Source: an uncultured Gammaproteobacteria bacterium
GTDB taxonomy: Bacteria; Pseudomonadota; Gammaproteobacteria; Pseudomonadales; UBA5518
Direction of reading: 5' to 3'
Length of the DNA stretch: 8,602 bases
NCBI GenBank assembly: GCA_903921135.1
Contig: CAIXOY010000708.1
Span: 1 to 8,602 of the forward strand
The position numbers were made by a program, and so were the translations under genes. The notes under the pieces are model-generated. The model was not told where the DNA came from. It saw nothing but the letters and a program-made list of their open reading frames with translations, and did not search any database. Numbering within the stretch: position 1 is the stretch's first letter; every line of letters starts with the position of its first letter. This document shows positions 1 to 5,614 of the stretch, piece after piece.

Positions 1-37
1 CCGCGAGTACGGCGTGGAGGTCAGCTACGCGTTCTGA
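1..37 (+). CDS. C-terminal end of an outer-membrane beta-barrel protein, probably a TonB-dependent receptor (partial)
   Basis: Only the last eleven residues are present, read from base 2: REYGVEVSYAF, then TGA at 35-37. Alternating polar and aromatic residues ending in Phe are the usual final beta-strand and BAM recognition signal of outer-membrane barrels, and an (R)xYGVxxxYxF ending is typical of TonB-dependent receptors. Such receptors import large or scarce substrates across the outer membrane using TonB energy. A strong terminator follows at once, so this is the last gene of its transcript. It is convergent with the P450 gene. The barrel assignment is fairly safe; the receptor family is inferred from a short tail, and the substrate is unknown. 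Confidence 0.6.
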   Translation, partial: REYGVEVSYAF

Positions 38-53
38 TCCTGCCGGTTGAGGG

Positions 54-80
54 AAGGCGGGCTCCGGCCCGCCTTTTTTT
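54..80 (+). terminator. Rho-independent terminator after the TonB-receptor-like gene
   Basis: A perfect 7-bp GC stem, GGCGGGC (56-62) and GCCCGCC (67-73), closes a four-base loop TCCG and is followed by seven T residues (74-80). Two A residues at 54-55 can pair with the first two T residues and extend the stem. It begins 16 bases after the upstream stop codon. On the minus strand, downstream of the P450 gene, the same hairpin is followed only by TTCCCTC, so termination in that direction should be weaker. Confidence 0.93.
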
Positions 81-102
81 ATGCCCGCGTTCCCGTGGCT
101 GC

Positions 103-1308
103 TCAGGCCGCCTGCAGACGCACCGGCATGCGCTTGAAACCGTTCACCAGATTGGAGCGGATGCGCGCGGGAGCCGCGGTTTCCTCGATCCCCGCGAAGG
201 CCCGGAAAAGCTCTTCGAAGAACACCCTGGCCTCCAGTCGGGCGAGGTTCGCCCCCAGGCAAAGATGTATTCCGTGCCCGAAGGCGAGGTGCGGGTTGGG
301 GCTGCGGCGGATGTCGAAGGACATCGGCTCGCGGAATACGCGCTCGTCGAAGTTCGCCGAGGTGTAGAGCATCAGCACGCGTTCGCCCTCGCGGATCGTC
401 TGGCCGTGGAGCTCCGTGTCGCGTGTCGCGGTTCGTCGGAAATGATGCAGAGGGGAGCTCCAGCGCAGCATTTCCTCGATCGCCATGGGCAGGGCAGCCG
501 GGTTGGCGCGCAGTTCCGCGAGCAATGCCGGGCGCTGCAGCAACTCGTGCATGCCCGTCGAGATCATGGCGCGCGTGGTCTCGTTGCCCGCCACCGTGAT
601 CTGCACGAAAAGCGAGGCGAACTCGGCCTCTGTGACGGTGTGGCCGTCCACCTCGACGTTTGTCAGCAGCGAGATCAGGTCATCGCCGCCCTTGCCCTTG
701 CGCTCGGCCGCCAGCGAGTAGCCGTACATGCCCATGTCGAGCGATGACTGCCGTTGCTGTTCCGGCGAGCAGCCGATATCCGGGTCGGTGGCGGAGGTGG
801 AGTGGTCGGACCACTCGCGGATCTGTTCCCACATCGGCTCGGGAACGCCCATCATGCTGCAGATCACCGCCGTGGGCAGTTGGCCGGCGATGTCGTAGAC
901 GAAATCGCACTCGCCGCGCGCCTGTGCCGAGGCCAGAATCCCGCGCGTGATGTCGCGCACGCGGGGCTCGAGTTGCTCCAGCATGCGCTGCGTGAAGCGC
1001 TCGATCACGATACGGCGCAGTGGCGCGTGGCGCGGCGGATCCATGCCGAGCAGCTGGTTGCGCGTCTCGGCGAGAATCTCCGGCGGCAGTTCGTCCACCA
1101 TCACGAAGCCGCGCTCGGCCGAAAAGGTCTTGTGATCGCGGGAAACGGCCACCACATCCGCGTGCCGGCTGATGATCCAGAATCCGCCACCGTCGGGGTG
1201 TGCGTGCCAGTACACGGGCGCGTTGTCGCGCAGCCAGCGCATGGCCTCGTGGGGAACGGACGCGGCGTAGACGTCCGGGTCGTAGAGTTCGATGGCGGGG
1301 GTGTTCAC
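103..1308 (-). CDS. Cytochrome P450 monooxygenase
   Basis: Soluble bacterial class-I P450, 401 residues, a normal length for the family. It inserts one oxygen atom from O2 into an organic substrate, using electrons from a separate ferredoxin and reductase not found here. Visible landmarks are the I-helix oxygen-activation motif AGNETT (240-245), the K-helix ExxR (E279, R282), and the haem loop FGHGIHLCLG with thiolate ligand C350. The C-helix stretch DPPRHAPLRR (90-99) also fits. The start is taken as GTG at 1308-1306: homology begins there, it lies 8 bases after the cupin stop codon, and the in-frame extension to 1434 would run inside the cupin gene. No good Shine-Dalgarno is visible, so translational coupling is likely. 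The general look resembles CYP families acting on steroids, terpenes or fatty acids; the substrate cannot be fixed from sequence. Confidence 0.95.
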   Translation of the reverse strand: MNTPAIELYDPDVYAASVPHEAMRWLRDNAPVYWHAHPDGGGFWIISRHADVVAVSRDHKTFSAERGFVMVDELPPEILAETRNQLLGMDPPRHAPLRRIVIERFTQRMLEQLEPRVRDITRGILASAQARGECDFVYDIAGQLPTAVICSMMGVPEPMWEQIREWSDHSTSATDPDIGCSPEQQRQSSLDMGMYGYSLAAERKGKGGDDLISLLTNVEVDGHTVTEAEFASLFVQITVAGNETTRAMISTGMHELLQRPALLAELRANPAALPMAIEEMLRWSSPLHHFRRTATRDTELHGQTIREGERVLMLYTSANFDERVFREPMSFDIRRSPNPHLAFGHGIHLCLGANLARLEARVFFEELFRAFAGIEETAAPARIRSNLVNGFKRMPVRLQAA

Positions 1309-1316
1309 GTGCGGGC

Positions 1317-1823
1317 TCAGCCGAGGATGTCGCTGCGCGAGAGGCGATGCCCCTGCGCCGCCGCCAGCGCGAGGTATTCGGCGAGCTGGGTGTGTGCATC
1401 GGATACGCCCCAGACGCTGCCGTCCGGCAGGCAATGCACCAGGCTTCCTTCGATGAAGAAGATCACCTCCGCGGTCTCGGTGGCATCGGCGGGCACGTAG
1501 AGGGTGTGCGCGGTGTTGGCGGGTTCGCGCACCAGCGAGCCGGGTGTGGAGAGGAAATCACTTTCGCGATACCCCCACCGCCCCTGCAGCGTGAAAGCGA
1601 ACACGCCGCCGCTGTGGCGGTGCGTGGGAAGCTCCGTCCCGGGCGGGAAGCGGTTCATGCTCACCCAGTGTCCCGTGTCGTCGTTCACGCGGAGCATCTT
1701 CATGGCAACGCCGCCGCCTTGCTCTACCCAGGGCAGTGTGTGGTGATTCAGGTGCGCCGACGAGAGCGGCGTCTCGGGCAGACCCTTCATGCTCATCGGA
1801 GGCGGAAGTTCGACGCTGCTCAT
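1317..1823 (-). CDS. Cupin-fold protein of the 2,4'-dihydroxyacetophenone dioxygenase family
   Basis: A 168-residue single-domain cupin. The core PPGTELPTHRHSGGVFAF (residues 60-77) is cupin motif 1 with HxH at H68 and H70; the second motif supplies H106 in NTAHTL. These three histidines are the likely ligands of a non-haem iron. The Glu usual in motif 1 is absent; E87 could be a fourth ligand. The family type enzyme is an Fe(II) dioxygenase that cleaves the C-C bond of 2,4'-dihydroxyacetophenone, but many homologues are untested and may be other dioxygenases or isomerases. The start ATG at 1823 is chosen because AGGA sits six bases upstream and a promoter lies just before it; the frame is open to 1916, but that extension would begin upstream of the promoter. 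It is the first gene of a pair with the P450, suggesting one oxidative pathway. No signal peptide, so cytoplasmic. Confidence 0.85.
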   Translation of the reverse strand: MSSVELPPPMSMKGLPETPLSSAHLNHHTLPWVEQGGGVAMKMLRVNDDTGHWVSMNRFPPGTELPTHRHSGGVFAFTLQGRWGYRESDFLSTPGSLVREPANTAHTLYVPADATETAEVIFFIEGSLVHCLPDGSVWGVSDAHTQLAEYLALAAAQGHRLSRSDILG

Positions 1824-1829
1824 GGTGTG

Positions 1830-1833
1830 TCCT
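1830..1833 (-). promoter_or_regulatory. Ribosome binding site that fixes the cupin start
   Basis: On the minus strand AGGA lies six bases before the ATG at 1823. No comparable site precedes the alternative upstream ATG at 1916, so this decides between the two starts. Confidence 0.7.
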
Positions 1834-1856
1834 GCGGAAGTGGTGATGTCTACGGG

Positions 1857-1886
1857 CTTATAGCCTCGCGGCTCATCCGGGGTAAA
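1857..1886 (-). promoter_or_regulatory. Candidate sigma70 promoter of the cupin-P450 pair
   Basis: Reading the minus strand, TTTACC (1886-1881) and TATAAG (1862-1857) are separated by 18 bases. Transcription would start near 1850, giving a leader of about 27 bases that contains the AGGA ribosome site. The position, in the 100-base gap between the haem-propeller gene and the cupin gene, suggests the cupin-P450 pair can be transcribed separately. Found by eye; the -10 box is good and the -35 box matches 4 of 6 consensus bases. Confidence 0.5.
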
Positions 1887-1900
1887 CGGGTACCGCATTA
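1883..1900. promoter_or_regulatory. Possible operator palindrome next to the cupin promoter
   Basis: TAA-acg-GGTACC-gca-TTA is a dyad with 12 symmetric bases of 18. It overlaps the upstream edge of the proposed -35 box. Its site suits a dimeric regulator, but a six-base palindromic core with three matching flanking bases can arise by chance. No regulator gene is adjacent. Confidence 0.25.
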
Positions 1901-1923
1901 CGGCGCGGCAAGACACGCAGCTC

Positions 1924-3753
1924 TCAGCGGGAAGCGCCCTCGGCCTCGCCGGGCACGAGCCGGATCAGCCCGGGTTGCGCGCCTTCGATATGCCGTCCCG
2001 GAAAATTCGAATTGGTGGTGTAGACGCTGCCGTCTTCGGCAACACTGATGTCCCGCGTGTAGGTGCCGCGCCGTGGCAGCGGGTACTGGCGCCACTGACG
2101 GCTCGTCGTGTCGAAACTGAAGACCGCATCCGATTGGCTGCCCGTCACCCAGACAAGTCCGCGGTCGGTGTCCATGCCGAGGCCATAGGGTGTCTCGCCG
2201 GCGATCGGCAAGGGAAAGACCTCGAAGCTGCGCTCGCGGGCGCGAAAGCGCGCCAGTACGCCCTCCGCGAACCCCGTGATCCACACATTCCCCTCGGCAT
2301 CGCAGCGGATCCGGCGCGGCCCTGCAAAGGGCGTGGGGATCATTTCGACGGCGAAACTCACGGGGTCGATGCGCGCGATGTCGTCGGCGTTCACGCGCGT
2401 CACCCAGACGGTTCCGTCGGCGGCGATGTCGAGGTCGTAGGGCAGCGGTACACCCGAATTGACGAGATCGGTACGAGGCAGTTCACCGCCGCGCCCGCTG
2501 CCGAGCGACCATTGCGTGTACCAGATGAGCGCGCTGTCGAGCAGGCCGCGCGCAGGCAGGTCGATGTAACGGAAAGTGCGGGCGGCGCGGTCGAAGACGC
2601 CGACTTTCGAGCTCAGCGAGAGCGCGAACCACGCGCGGTCCTTCGCGTCGAAACGGATACCCTGCGGCTGGAATCCCTCCTGCAGACGCCACTCCATGAA
2701 CTGTTTGCGCAAGGGGTCGAACTCGATCAGGGCCTGCTGGTTGGGTGCTGTGATGAAAATGTGGCCGTCGGAGGGCGAGAGCGCCAGAGAGTGGGCGCCG
2801 TAGAGGTTGTCGACTTTGGGCACACCGCCGGCAAGACGGTTGCCGAGCACCCCGTCTGGCCGTGCGTCGGCGGAATGGGGTAAGCGGTAGACCGTGTACG
2901 CATCGCCCAAGGGGTCTATTTCGTAGATGCGATCCATCAGGTTGTCGCCGGAATAGGCGAGACCGTTGGGATGCAGCAGTACATCGTGCAGTTGCGAGGC
3001 CGCATCGCCGACGGGCCACTCCGTGATCACGGCGGGCGGGAAGGTTGTTTCGGTGGCTGCAGGAGCGGGAAACACGCCTCCCCGCAGTTCTGTGAAACGC
3101 CTGCCAAGGTATTCGGCGAAGGGTTTGCGCTGGCTGTGCGCGAGACCGGCTCCGTACCGGTTCATGCGATCCATCACGTCGCGCCATTGCTCGGGACTTC
3201 GCTCCACGCGTATGAAGCCCGAGGCGCCCTGGTGGCACTGCGTGCAATGACGCAGATAGTGCTGGCGCGCCACGGTGTTGCCGTCGAAGTCCAGCTGCGC
3301 AAGCCAATGGCTGGAGGGTAGCGCGGCGGCCAATGCGGCGGGATCGGTTTCGGGTTCCATCCGCAATTCGGCAACGCCGGCGGCGGAGGCGTCATCCAGC
3401 CTCGCGTCGCGATATCCCGTCTTGCGTGCGAGCAGGCTGCTCTCGCCGGGCGCGCTTCCGGCTTCGGGCAAGCGCGCGGTACCCGATGCGTCCGTAAACA
3501 CCGTGACGGAGGGCTCTACCGCCGTGCGTGTGCCCGGCATGGGATAGCCGTCGTCCGAACCTTCCGGCCGGGCGGCGACAACAGGAATGCGGGTCAGCAT
3601 GACACCGACCAGCGGCGTGCCGGAGGGATCGCGTACGCGCAACTCCAGAGCCTGTGCCATACAGACCGGCAGCAGGAGCATCAGGGCCCACGCGCGGGTC
3701 GGTTTGCACGGCAGGCGGTGCAGGAAGCGGGTTTTGCTGGGCATGCGGGCCAT
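1924..3753 (-). CDS. Exported multidomain protein: carboxypeptidase-regulatory-like domain, cytochrome c domain and Vgb/NHL-type beta-propeller
   Basis: A 609-residue protein. Residues 1-35 form a Sec signal peptide: basic start, hydrophobic core AWALMLLLPVCM, likely cleavage after AQA (33-35). Residues 36-135 resemble a carboxypeptidase-regulatory or transthyretin-like beta-sandwich (LELRVRDPSGTPLVGVML). A c-type haem site CTQCH follows at 170-174, with M197 in DRMNRYG a possible axial ligand, in a domain of about 155-225. The rest, about 240-600, is a beta-propeller with repeated blades (LHPNGLAYSGD, GIRFDAKDRAWFA, LDIAADGTVWVTRVNADDIARIDP, IRCDAEGNVWITGF, GLGMDTDRGLVWVTG) like virginiamycin B (streptogramin) lyase and NHL proteins. 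It should act in the periplasm, the haem serving redox or electron transfer. The substrate is unknown; antibiotic lyase activity should not be assumed. The start ATG at 3753 follows a weak GGGG ribosome site; ATG at 3744 is an alternative. Upstream in-frame codons to 3987 overlap the divergent gene and were discarded. Confidence 0.85.
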   Translation of the reverse strand: MARMPSKTRFLHRLPCKPTRAWALMLLLPVCMAQALELRVRDPSGTPLVGVMLTRIPVVAARPEGSDDGYPMPGTRTAVEPSVTVFTDASGTARLPEAGSAPGESSLLARKTGYRDARLDDASAAGVAELRMEPETDPAALAAALPSSHWLAQLDFDGNTVARQHYLRHCTQCHQGASGFIRVERSPEQWRDVMDRMNRYGAGLAHSQRKPFAEYLGRRFTELRGGVFPAPAATETTFPPAVITEWPVGDAASQLHDVLLHPNGLAYSGDNLMDRIYEIDPLGDAYTVYRLPHSADARPDGVLGNRLAGGVPKVDNLYGAHSLALSPSDGHIFITAPNQQALIEFDPLRKQFMEWRLQEGFQPQGIRFDAKDRAWFALSLSSKVGVFDRAARTFRYIDLPARGLLDSALIWYTQWSLGSGRGGELPRTDLVNSGVPLPYDLDIAADGTVWVTRVNADDIARIDPVSFAVEMIPTPFAGPRRIRCDAEGNVWITGFAEGVLARFRARERSFEVFPLPIAGETPYGLGMDTDRGLVWVTGSQSDAVFSFDTTSRQWRQYPLPRRGTYTRDISVAEDGSVYTTNSNFPGRHIEGAQPGLIRLVPGEAEGASR

Positions 3754-3828
3754 GGTGCCCCGTGCGACAGGGCCGCGCAATGCGCCGTGCGATTGATCCG
3801 CGGGATCGGCGCCGGCCGTACACGCCCG

Positions 3829-3855
3829 TTGATCGCCCCCACACCGCGCTATAGT
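3829..3855 (+). promoter_or_regulatory. Candidate promoter of the pterin-synthase-like/SDR pair
   Basis: TTGATC (3829-3834) and TATAGT (3850-3855) are separated by 15 bases, a little short of the 17-base optimum. Transcription would begin near 3862, leaving a leader of about 19 bases with the ribosome site AGAGGAA (3867-3873) before ATG 3881. The -10 box is good; the short spacer weakens the case and may imply an activator. Confidence 0.5.
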
Positions 3856-3860
3856 GCGGT
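3843..3860. repeat. 18-base near-perfect palindrome over both -10 boxes
   Basis: ACCGC-g-CTATAG-t-GCGGT reads the same on both strands except for one symmetric base pair (G at 3848 versus T at 3855). It covers both proposed -10 boxes of the divergent promoters. It may be an operator for a dimeric regulator or simply a symmetric promoter core that fires in both directions. Confidence 0.6.
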
Positions 3861-3876
3861 CACTGCAGAGGAACAA
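3848..3876 (-). promoter_or_regulatory. Candidate promoter of the haem-propeller gene, overlapping the divergent promoter
   Basis: On the minus strand TTGTTC (3876-3871) and TATAGC (3853-3848) have the ideal 17-base spacing. Transcription would start near 3841, giving a leader of about 87 bases before ATG 3753. Its -10 box overlaps the plus-strand -10 box by four bases, so the two directions should compete for polymerase. Confidence 0.55.
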
Positions 3877-3880
3877 CGGC

Positions 3881-4381
3881 ATGGAACAGTTGACGACCAT
3901 CGAGATCTCGAAGGAGTACCTCAAGTTCTCTGCCGCGCACTTCACGGTCTTTTCCGCCACTGATCGCGAGCGCCTCCATGGCCACAACTTCAGGGTGTCG
4001 GCGAGGGTAACCGCGCCGGTGGGCCCGAACGGGATGTGTTTCAGCTACCGTATCCTGAAAGACAAACTCGAAGCGCTCTGCGCGAGCCTCGACGAATACC
4101 TCCTGCTCTCGGCTGACTCGCCCTACCTGCGTATCACCGAAGAGGGCGAGAACTACCGCGTGGAGTTCAACGGTGAAACCATGCGCTTCCTGAGGATCGA
4201 CACCCTGTTGCTCCCCGTGCGCAACGCCACCGTCGAAGAGTATTCGCGCTACATCCTCGAGCGCCTTCTGGACGACCGGGAGCTCATCGACGGATACGAT
4301 ATCCGCGAAGTCGGCATCAAGGTCTCTTCGGGTCCCGGGCAGTGGGGCTCCGCGCGCTGGAGAAACGGGTCATCCAAATGA
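3881..4381 (+). CDS. Divergent 6-pyruvoyl/6-carboxytetrahydropterin synthase family protein (PTPS/QueD-like)
   Basis: A 166-residue member of the PTPS/QueD fold family, whose known members convert 7,8-dihydroneopterin triphosphate in queuosine, folate or biopterin synthesis. FSAAHF (H20) and RLHGHNF (H33, H35) keep the three zinc histidines. Other family residues have changed. The catalytic Cys of CxxxHGH is R29, with E30 giving an ExxHGH pattern; the LDH motif reads LDE (D71, E72); and the glutamate that anchors the pterin ring, expected before the PGQ segment, appears as S149-S150. A segment of about 25 extra residues (80-115) lies between the LDE and NATVEEY motifs, as in longer PTPS variants. 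The start ATG 3881 follows GAGGA by eight bases; the GTG at 3854 lies within the promoter. The stop overlaps the SDR start. It is unlikely to be a standard QueD; a PTPS-III-like or new pterin reaction, or a non-pterin substrate, is possible. Confidence 0.8.
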   Translation: MEQLTTIEISKEYLKFSAAHFTVFSATDRERLHGHNFRVSARVTAPVGPNGMCFSYRILKDKLEALCASLDEYLLLSADSPYLRITEEGENYRVEFNGETMRFLRIDTLLLPVRNATVEEYSRYILERLLDDRELIDGYDIREVGIKVSSGPGQWGSARWRNGSSK

Positions 4382-5085
4382 GTACGTCCACTCTCGTCAT
4401 CACCGGCGCCAGCCGTGGTATCGGGCTCGCAACCGCGCGCCTGTTTGCCTCTGAGGGTTGGCGTGTCGTCAACATATCGCGAAGCCCCATCGATCTCGAG
4501 GGTGCTGTTCAGCTCGGAATCGATCTCTCCGACGCGGGCTGGGAGAGCGCGCAATCGGACGAGCTCCTTGCCTCCGTGGCTGGCAGCGCGCGTATCGCAC
4601 TCGTCCACAATGCCGGGCTGCTGGGCAAAGACAGCGTGCCGACGCTGGATGCTGCGCATCTCGCGCGCGCGCTCCAGGTGAACGTGATTGCGCCGCAACA
4701 GCTGAACCGTCTTTTGCTGCCGGTGATGGGCGCCGGCTCTTCGATCGTCTACGTGGGCTCCACGCTGGGCGAGAAGGCAGTAGCAGGCGCCTGTTCCTAT
4801 GTGGTGTCCAAACATGCCTTGATCGGCCTGATGCGTGCCACTTGCCAGGATCTGGCGGGCCGTGGCATCCATACGGCCTGCGTGTGCCCCGGTTTCACCG
4901 ATACCGAGATGCTGCGCGCGCACGTCGGCGCCGACGAGGCGATACTCGGCTCTCTGGCGGGCAGCATGACCTTCGGGCGGCTCATCAGTCCCGGGGAGGT
5001 CGCGGAAACCATCCGTTTCTGCTCACTGAACCCCGTGATCAACGGTTCCGTGATCCACGCCAACCTCGGGCAGGTGGAGCGCTGA
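4378..5085 (+). CDS. Short-chain dehydrogenase/reductase (SDR), coupled to the PTPS-like gene
   Basis: A classical SDR of 235 residues. It has the Rossmann dinucleotide motif TGASRGIG (9-16), NAG (78-80), N102, and the catalytic Ser-Tyr-Lys set S128, Y141 and K145 (YVVSK). R13 in the glycine motif and R35 after the second beta-strand favour NADP(H). It should reduce a carbonyl or oxidise an alcohol, or reduce a pterin as FolM, PTR1 and sepiapterin reductase do. The ATG overlaps the previous stop as ATGA (4378-4381), and the only purine-rich run, GGAG at 4359-4362, is too far upstream, so translational coupling is likely. The 12-residue in-frame extension to GTG 4342 was rejected. Partnership with a PTPS homologue makes a pterin substrate plausible, but the sequence alone does not separate pterin reductases from other SDRs. 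Confidence 0.9.
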   Translation: MSTSTLVITGASRGIGLATARLFASEGWRVVNISRSPIDLEGAVQLGIDLSDAGWESAQSDELLASVAGSARIALVHNAGLLGKDSVPTLDAAHLARALQVNVIAPQQLNRLLLPVMGAGSSIVYVGSTLGEKAVAGACSYVVSKHALIGLMRATCQDLAGRGIHTACVCPGFTDTEMLRAHVGADEAILGSLAGSMTFGRLISPGEVAETIRFCSLNPVINGSVIHANLGQVER

Positions 5086-5108
5086 GCGCGTCGTGCGCTG
5101 CGGATGGA

Positions 5109-5138
5109 TTGTTCCTTCCCCGCGGGCTCGGCTACATT
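5109..5138 (+). promoter_or_regulatory. Candidate sigma70 promoter of the small exported protein gene
   Basis: TTGTTC (5109-5114) and TACATT (5133-5138) are separated by 18 bases. The start site would be near 5145, leaving a leader of about 39 bases with the GAGGA ribosome site at 5172-5176. It could also serve the acyl-CoA dehydrogenase genes downstream. Identified by eye only. Confidence 0.45.
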
Positions 5139-5183
5139 TGGCGCCGCCGTTTCCAGAACCCCTGAGCCCACGAGGAAAATCCC

Positions 5184-5543
5184 ATGAAAAAAATCGTCAC
5201 CCTGGCTGCCGCACTGGCCATGCCGCTGCTCACCGCCACGGCATTCGCTGCCTGCACCCTCGAGGCGGAGCCCTCGATTCCGGACGGCTCTACCGCCACG
5301 CTCGATCAGATGAAGGCCACTCAGGCTGCGGTAAAGGCCTACGGTAACGACTACCGCACCTGCCTCGACACGGAAGCGGCAGCCGCGAACGCTGCTGCTC
5401 CCAAAGATGAGACCGACGAGGCTAAAGCCGCGCGCGCAGCCACCACTTCTACTGCCTACAACACGTCCATCGACAAACAAGCCGCCCTTGCTGCTCGTTT
5501 CAACGATGCCGTGAAGGCCTACAAGGCCGCCCAAGCCAAGTGA
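5184..5543 (+). CDS. Small alanine-rich exported protein, conserved-hypothetical type
   Basis: A 119-residue protein with a clear Sec signal peptide: MKK, then a hydrophobic core and cleavage near AFA (20-22). The sequence at the first Cys is FAAC, which lacks the aliphatic residue of a lipobox, so a soluble periplasmic protein is more likely than a lipoprotein. Thirty-six residues are Ala. The mature part has two Cys (C24, C60) that could form a disulfide, a PSIPDGSTATLDQM segment (30-43), then probable helices. AVKAY occurs twice, at 49-53 and 109-113. ATG is seven bases after GAGGA. It resembles short periplasmic proteins seen in proteobacteria that have no known role, but I cannot name a family with certainty. 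No enzymatic motif is visible. It sits between the SDR and the acyl-CoA dehydrogenases, with its own likely promoter. Confidence 0.8.
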   Translation: MKKIVTLAAALAMPLLTATAFAACTLEAEPSIPDGSTATLDQMKATQAAVKAYGNDYRTCLDTEAAAANAAAPKDETDEAKAARAATTSTAYNTSIDKQAALAARFNDAVKAYKAAQAK

Positions 5544-5556
5544 TCTGACCCGCCCC

Positions 5557-5583
5557 GCGGCACCGGCGCAAGCCCGGTGCCGC
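5557..5583 (+). terminator. Stable hairpin after the small exported protein gene (weak terminator or mRNA end stabiliser)
   Basis: A perfect 10-bp stem, GCGGCACCGG (5557-5566) and CCGGTGCCGC (5574-5583), encloses a seven-base loop and lies 13 bases after the stop codon. No T-run follows, so it is not a standard intrinsic terminator. It may protect the small mRNA from 3' exonucleases while allowing read-through to the dehydrogenase genes. Confidence 0.45.
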
Positions 5584-5614
5584 CCCGGGGGCGCCCGCCG
5601 TACAGGAGCCCCTC

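Noticed and set aside
1309..1434. N-terminal extension of the P450 to an ATG-equivalent at 1434
   Set aside because: It would lie inside the cupin gene and its translation is Arg/Pro-rich and unlike P450 N-termini; GTG at 1308 fits the family start.
754..1500. Long plus-strand open frames (265-747, 754-1500, 1200-2048, 1975-2883) opposite the P450, cupin and propeller genes
   Set aside because: They are antisense to genes with clear family motifs, have Arg/His/Gly-rich translations without recognisable domains, and are the expected by-product of high GC coding.
3861..3869. Repeat of TCACTGCAG near 3860 and again near 6867, both before ribosome sites
   Set aside because: Nine bases shared at two places without further similarity is within chance expectation and lies in unrelated leaders.
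3754..3987. N-terminal extension of the haem-propeller protein to 3987
   Set aside because: It would overlap the PTPS-like gene and remove the signal peptide from the N-terminus.
4249..4923. Minus-strand open frames of 224 and 245 codons opposite the SDR and small protein (4249-4923, 4797-5534)
   Set aside because: They overlap well-supported genes on the other strand, cross the gene boundaries and show no domain pattern or ribosome site.
5085..5099. Short stem AGCGC-GTCGT-GCGCT after the SDR stop as a terminator
   Set aside because: Only five base pairs and no T-run; too weak to call.
5245..5255. Lipoprotein signal (FAAC) in the small exported protein
   Set aside because: The -3 residue is Phe and a normal AFA signal peptidase I site is adjacent, so a lipobox is not supported.
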